In this document: piece by piece, positions 60,009 through 64,000 of the stretch | How positions within the stretch are numbered: the stretch's first letter is position 1 | Layout: every line of letters starts with the position of its first letter | From: Lysobacter solisilvae | GTDB lineage: Bacteria; Pseudomonadota; Gammaproteobacteria; Xanthomonadales; Xanthomonadaceae | Length of the DNA stretch: 64,000 nt | Assembly (NCBI RefSeq): GCF_016613535.2 | Contig: NZ_CP071518.1 | Coordinates: forward strand, 496,001 to 560,000 | Direction of reading: 5' to 3' | Notes under the pieces: generated by a model | Told to the model about the DNA's origin: nothing | Databases searched by the model: none | The model's input: only the letters and a program-made list of their open reading frames with translations | Made by a program: the position numbers and the translations under genes

Positions 60009-60676
60009 TGACATTGCCTGAGGGTTGCCCCGTCGCCTTGCCTCCGCCGCGCCGGCCTCGCCGGTGGCGCCACATCGTGCTGGGCGGCCTGGCCTGCATC
60101 GCGTTCGGCGTCGCCGCCACCGTCGCGCAGTCGCAGGTGGTGATCTATCGCTGCACCGATGCCAAGGGCGCGCTGACGATCCAGAACAACGTTCCCTGTC
60201 CCAAGGGCAGCCGCCAGAACCGGCGGGTGATGGAAACGCCGCCGGCCGCCGAATCGCCGTTCGTGCCCATGGCCGCTCCGCCGACGGTGGCCGAGCCGGC
60301 ACCGCCGCCCCCACCTCCACCGCCACCTGCCGCGCCGGCGCGTCCGTCACTGACCGATGAACTCGGACCTTCGACCGTCGCCGACGCCGACCGGCTGCCG
60401 CCGCCGGTGCTGTACGAGTGCCGCACCTACGACGACGACCGTTACCTCAGCGAGAACGGCAACCCGGCTCCGCGCTGCGCCACGCTGGCCACCACCGCGC
60501 TGGGTGGTTATGGCGAGAGCGGATCGGGCGCGGCCTGCGAGATGAAGACCGACAGCTGCCAGCGTGTGGCCGACGGCGCCCTGTGCGAAGCCTGGCGTCG
60601 CCGCCTGCGCGAGGCCGAATCGTCGCTGCGATTCGGCGCGAGCCAGGGACCAGGTCCAGGCGCGGGCGGAATTTGA
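60008..60676 (+). CDS. DUF4124 protein, C-terminal frame altered as sequenced
   Basis: A single membrane or signal helix (IVLGGLACIAFGVAATV) precedes the DUF4124 motif (VVIYRCTDAKGALTIQNNVPC), a Pro-rich linker with ten prolines in a row, and a C-terminal Cys-containing domain. The stop at 60674-60676 follows a low-complexity end. A +1 shift near 60630 would give ARAEFERIGRAVRDSTCGL and a stop at 60717-60719, matching the ending of the paralogue. The natural end is therefore probably 60719. Confidence 0.78.
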   Translation: MTLPEGCPVALPPPRRPRRWRHIVLGGLACIAFGVAATVAQSQVVIYRCTDAKGALTIQNNVPCPKGSRQNRRVMETPPAAESPFVPMAAPPTVAEPAPPPPPPPPPAAPARPSLTDELGPSTVADADRLPPPVLYECRTYDDDRYLSENGNPAPRCATLATTALGGYGESGSGAACEMKTDSCQRVADGALCEAWRRRLREAESSLRFGASQGPGPGAGGI

Positions 60677-60747
60677 GCGCATCGGTCGCGCGGTGCGCGA
60701 CAGCACCTGCGGCCTGTGAGTGTTGCCGGCGGGCGCGTCCCGCGCGA

Positions 60748-61525
<778 letters not shown>

Positions 61526-61599
61526 GCCCTGTCTCCTTGACCGCGCGCCGCATCGCGCAACGGGCGTAGCATAGCCGCAGCCCGATCGAGGACGCCGCG

Positions 61600-61818
61600 A
61601 TGCTTGGAATCCTGTGGAGCCTGCTCCTGTGCTGCGCACTGGCGGCCTGCTCGAAGCCCGAGCCCATCGACAAGGAACGCAAGCCCGAGCCGCAGGCGGC
61701 GCACGTCGAAGCGGCCGCGGCCCCGCAGACGCCCATCGACCGCGCCAAGTCGGTGCAGGACGAACTGGATGCGGCGGACCAGCGCCAGCGCGACGCCATC
61801 GAGGATGCGGGCGGCTGA
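61600..61818 (+). CDS. Small lipoprotein
   Basis: The 72-residue protein has a lipobox (LLLCCALAACSKPEP, Cys17) and a charged, Glu/Ala/Lys-rich, probably helical tail. It is divergent from the SDR gene and convergent with glmU. Function unknown. Confidence 0.75.
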   Translation: MLGILWSLLLCCALAACSKPEPIDKERKPEPQAAHVEAAAAPQTPIDRAKSVQDELDAADQRQRDAIEDAGG

Positions 61819-61845
61819 GCGCCCTGCCACCGCGCGGACCGGCCG

Positions 61846-63213
61846 CTATTTCTTCCTGACCGGCCGCTGCCAGCCGTCGACTGACATCTGCTTGCCGCGC
61901 GCGACGGTGAGCTTGTCGGCCGGCGCGTTGCGCGTGATGACCGAACCGGCACCGACGGTGGCATTCGCGCCCACGGTGACCGGCGCCACCAGCGACGAGT
62001 TCGAGCCGATGAACGCGCCGTCCTCGATGGTGGTGGTGGACTTGTTCACGCCGTCGTAGTTGCAGGTGATCGTGCCAGCGCCGATGTTGACGCCGCTGCC
62101 GATGACCGCGTCGCCCAGGTAGGCCAGGTGATTGGCCTTGCTGCTGACGCCCAGCTGCGCGTTCTTGGTTTCCACGAAATTGCCGATGTGCACGCCGTCA
62201 GCCAGCACCGTTCCCGGGCGCAGCCGCGCGAACGGGCCGATCAACGCGGCACCCTCTACGACCACGCCATCGAGATCGCAATGCGCGCGCACTTCGGTGC
62301 CGGGCCCCAGGGTGACGTTGCGCAGGCGGCAGAAGGGCCCGATGCGCACGCCGTCGGCCAGGTTGACCTCCCCTTCCAGCACGGCGTCGATGTCGATCTC
62401 CACGTCCATGCCCACGCTGACGCGGCCGCGCACCTCGACGCGCGCCGGGTCGGCCAGGCGCGCACCGGCCAGGCACAGCGCCCGCGCGGCGCGGTGCTGG
62501 AAGGCACGCTCCAGCTGGGTCAGCTGCCAGGGGTCGTTGGCGCCTTCGGTTTCCACGGCTTCGGCGACGTGCACCATCTCGGCGGCGTCGAACTCGCTGG
62601 CGGCGGCGGCGAAGATGTCGGTGAGGTAGTACTCGCCCTGCGCATTGTCGTTGCGCAGGTGTTCGAGCCAGCGCCGCAGCGGTTCGGCGTCGGCGACGAT
62701 GATGCCGGTGTTGATGGTGCGGATCTCGCGCTGCTCGTCGTCGGCGTCCTTGTGCTCGACGATGCGCGCAACCCGGCCTTCGGCGTCGCGCAGGATGCGG
62801 CCGTAGCCGGTGGGATCGGCCAGCACGGCGACCAGCACCGCCAGGCGACCGGGCGCCTCCAGCAGGCGCTGCAGCGTGGCCGGCAGGATCAGGGGCACGT
62901 CGCCATACAGCACCAGGACGCGGGCGTCCTGCGGGACGTTCGGCATCGCCTGCTGGAGGGCATGGCCGGTACCCAGCTGGCGGGACTGCTCGGCCCAGAC
63001 CAGGTCCGGCTGGTCGGCGAAGGCGTCCTGCACCGCGTCGCCGCCATGCCCGAACACGACGTGGATCCCGGCGGGCTCGAGCGCGCGCGCGCTGTCGATC
63101 ACGTGAGCCAGCATCGGCCGGCCGGCGATCTTCTGCAGCACCTTGGGCAGGGCCGACTTCATGCGCTTGCCTTCGCCCGCGGCGAGGATGACGACGTGCA
63201 ACGGTGCGCTCAT
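61846..63213 (-). CDS. glmU: Bifunctional GlcN-1-P acetyltransferase / GlcNAc-1-P uridyltransferase
   Basis: The 455-residue enzyme makes UDP-GlcNAc for peptidoglycan and LPS. The uridyltransferase half ([41 protein letters not shown]) is followed by the left-handed beta-helix acetyltransferase half ([50 protein letters not shown]). ATG 63213 is the conserved start. The in-frame upstream extension overlaps the divergent gene. Confidence 0.97.
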   Translation of the reverse strand: MSAPLHVVILAAGEGKRMKSALPKVLQKIAGRPMLAHVIDSARALEPAGIHVVFGHGGDAVQDAFADQPDLVWAEQSRQLGTGHALQQAMPNVPQDARVLVLYGDVPLILPATLQRLLEAPGRLAVLVAVLADPTGYGRILRDAEGRVARIVEHKDADDEQREIRTINTGIIVADAEPLRRWLEHLRNDNAQGEYYLTDIFAAAASEFDAAEMVHVAEAVETEGANDPWQLTQLERAFQHRAARALCLAGARLADPARVEVRGRVSVGMDVEIDIDAVLEGEVNLADGVRIGPFCRLRNVTLGPGTEVRAHCDLDGVVVEGAALIGPFARLRPGTVLADGVHIGNFVETKNAQLGVSSKANHLAYLGDAVIGSGVNIGAGTITCNYDGVNKSTTTIEDGAFIGSNSSLVAPVTVGANATVGAGSVITRNAPADKLTVARGKQMSVDGWQRPVRKK

Positions 63214-63380
63214 GCGTACTCCAACGATCATGCGGCCCGGTGTGCGGACGGACCACGGGGCGGGATGGCGCCAGTGTGGGACGCGGGCCCGCAGCGTCGC
63301 GTGCAGGGCACACCGCGCGGGACCGGCGAAGACCGGCGTCGACGCAGGGATTCTAGCCGCGTGGCTGCTAGGATTCGGCG

Positions 63381-64000
63381 GTGCCGGAAACCTCACTGCC
63401 TCATTCCCCTGCCCACGTCGCCTTCGAACGCGCCCCCGCTGCGGCGCAGGCCCTGGTGTGGGCCGGCCTGCTGGCCTGTGCGGCGGGTGTGGTGATCCAC
63501 GGGCTTTGGCGGGAGCTGCCGCTGGGCCGCTTCGGCGAGAGTTCGCTGCTGGCCGGGCTGGTCGCCTTGCTGGCGTGGCCGCTGCGGCGCTGGCGCGAAT
63601 GGACGTGGGCACAGGCGCTTGGCGCCGTCTGGCTGCTCGCGCTGGCGATGCTGTCGGGTCCCGTGCCGACGCTGGCGGTCATGCTGCTCGTCGGCACGGG
63701 GGCCGCGATCGGATCGCTGCTGGTCCCGGCGGACCGGCCTGCATTGGCGACGCTGGTCGGCCTGGCCGTGATCGCAGGCACCGTGGGGTGGCTGTTGCCG
63801 CTGCCGGTGCATCACCTCGTCGTATATGCCCTGCTGTGCGTGGCGCTGGTCGTGCTGCGTCGCCACGCGCTACGCGGGATGGCGTCGGCATCGACGCTGG
63901 CCTGGCGCGAGGCGGTCGACGCGTCGCCACGCGCCGCCGCGTGGGCCGTGATGGTGGGCGGACTGGCCTCCGCCGGCGCCTGGTTGCCGACGATGCAGCA
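63381..64000 (+). CDS. Multi-pass membrane protein (partial, 3' end beyond window)
   Basis: From GTG 63381 a frame stays open to the end of the window (206 codons). It encodes at least five strongly hydrophobic helices ([70 protein letters not shown]). I do not recognise the family. Divergent from glmU. Confidence 0.6.
   Translation, partial: MPETSLPHSPAHVAFERAPAAAQALVWAGLLACAAGVVIHGLWRELPLGRFGESSLLAGLVALLAWPLRRWREWTWAQALGAVWLLALAMLSGPVPTLAVMLLVGTGAAIGSLLVPADRPALATLVGLAVIAGTVGWLLPLPVHHLVVYALLCVALVVLRRHALRGMASASTLAWREAVDASPRAAAWAVMVGGLASAGAWLPTMQ

Overview
This is a high-GC chromosomal segment from a gammaproteobacterium. It is most likely a member of the Lysobacteraceae/Xanthomonadaceae (Lysobacter/Luteimonas-like). 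The evidence is the gene orders seen: rsmB-fmt-def back to back with a LysM protein, dprA, smg, topA and tsaC; algZ-algR next to hemC; and tRNA-Ile2(CAU) next to rpoD. Several DUF4124 proteins and numerous palindromic intergenic repeats of the type common in xanthomonads agree. I see no prophage, IS element, rRNA operon or CRISPR array.

Layout. 1-3.5 kb (minus strand): a WYL-type regulator, a pepsin-like (A1) aspartic peptidase, a GNAT acetyltransferase and, running off the left edge, a tetrapyrrole-methylase-fold methyltransferase. The methyltransferase carries the diagnostic motifs of borosin alpha-N-methyltransferases, the enzymes that N-methylate peptide backbones. This is the most interesting locus in the window: a putative split-borosin RiPP cluster with an unusual bacterial pepsin. 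3.6-10 kb: a lipoprotein, then a molybdopterin oxidoreductase operon (SoeA/SoeB/SoeC-like) with an extra small membrane protein and an RraB-like gene inside it. 10-13 kb: a repeat-rich zone around hemC with three repeat families. 12.8-15.4 kb: algR, algZ and a carboxylesterase. 15.7-22.4 kb: an Lhr-type helicase and the molybdate transporter modABC, whose modC is interrupted; Mo uptake is logically tied to the molybdoenzyme. 22.4-25.7 kb: a K+-channel-like protein, an AI-2E family permease and a QEGLA-motif (DUF1704) protein. 25.7-30.2 kb: a tripartite efflux operon (DUF2955, HlyD and NodT families) plus a SYLF lipoprotein. 30.6-33.1 kb: two response regulators and a PAS histidine kinase. 33.1-36.9 kb: envelope proteins. 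37.4-40.1 kb: tRNA, rpoD, dtd. 40.2-46.8 kb: cell-surface/LPS genes. 46.8-58.4 kb: the rsmB-fmt-def / lysM-dprA-smg-topA-tsaC housekeeping block, with two GYF_2 fusion proteins inserted between smg and topA. 58.5-64 kb: periplasmic proteins, an SDR oxidoreductase, glmU and the start of a membrane protein.

Data quality. At least six otherwise conserved genes are broken by small indels. Where the site can be pinpointed, it is usually one extra G/C in a homopolymer run. The most economical reading is residual sequencing or assembly error. Affected genes are described both as sequenced and as the intact reading would be.
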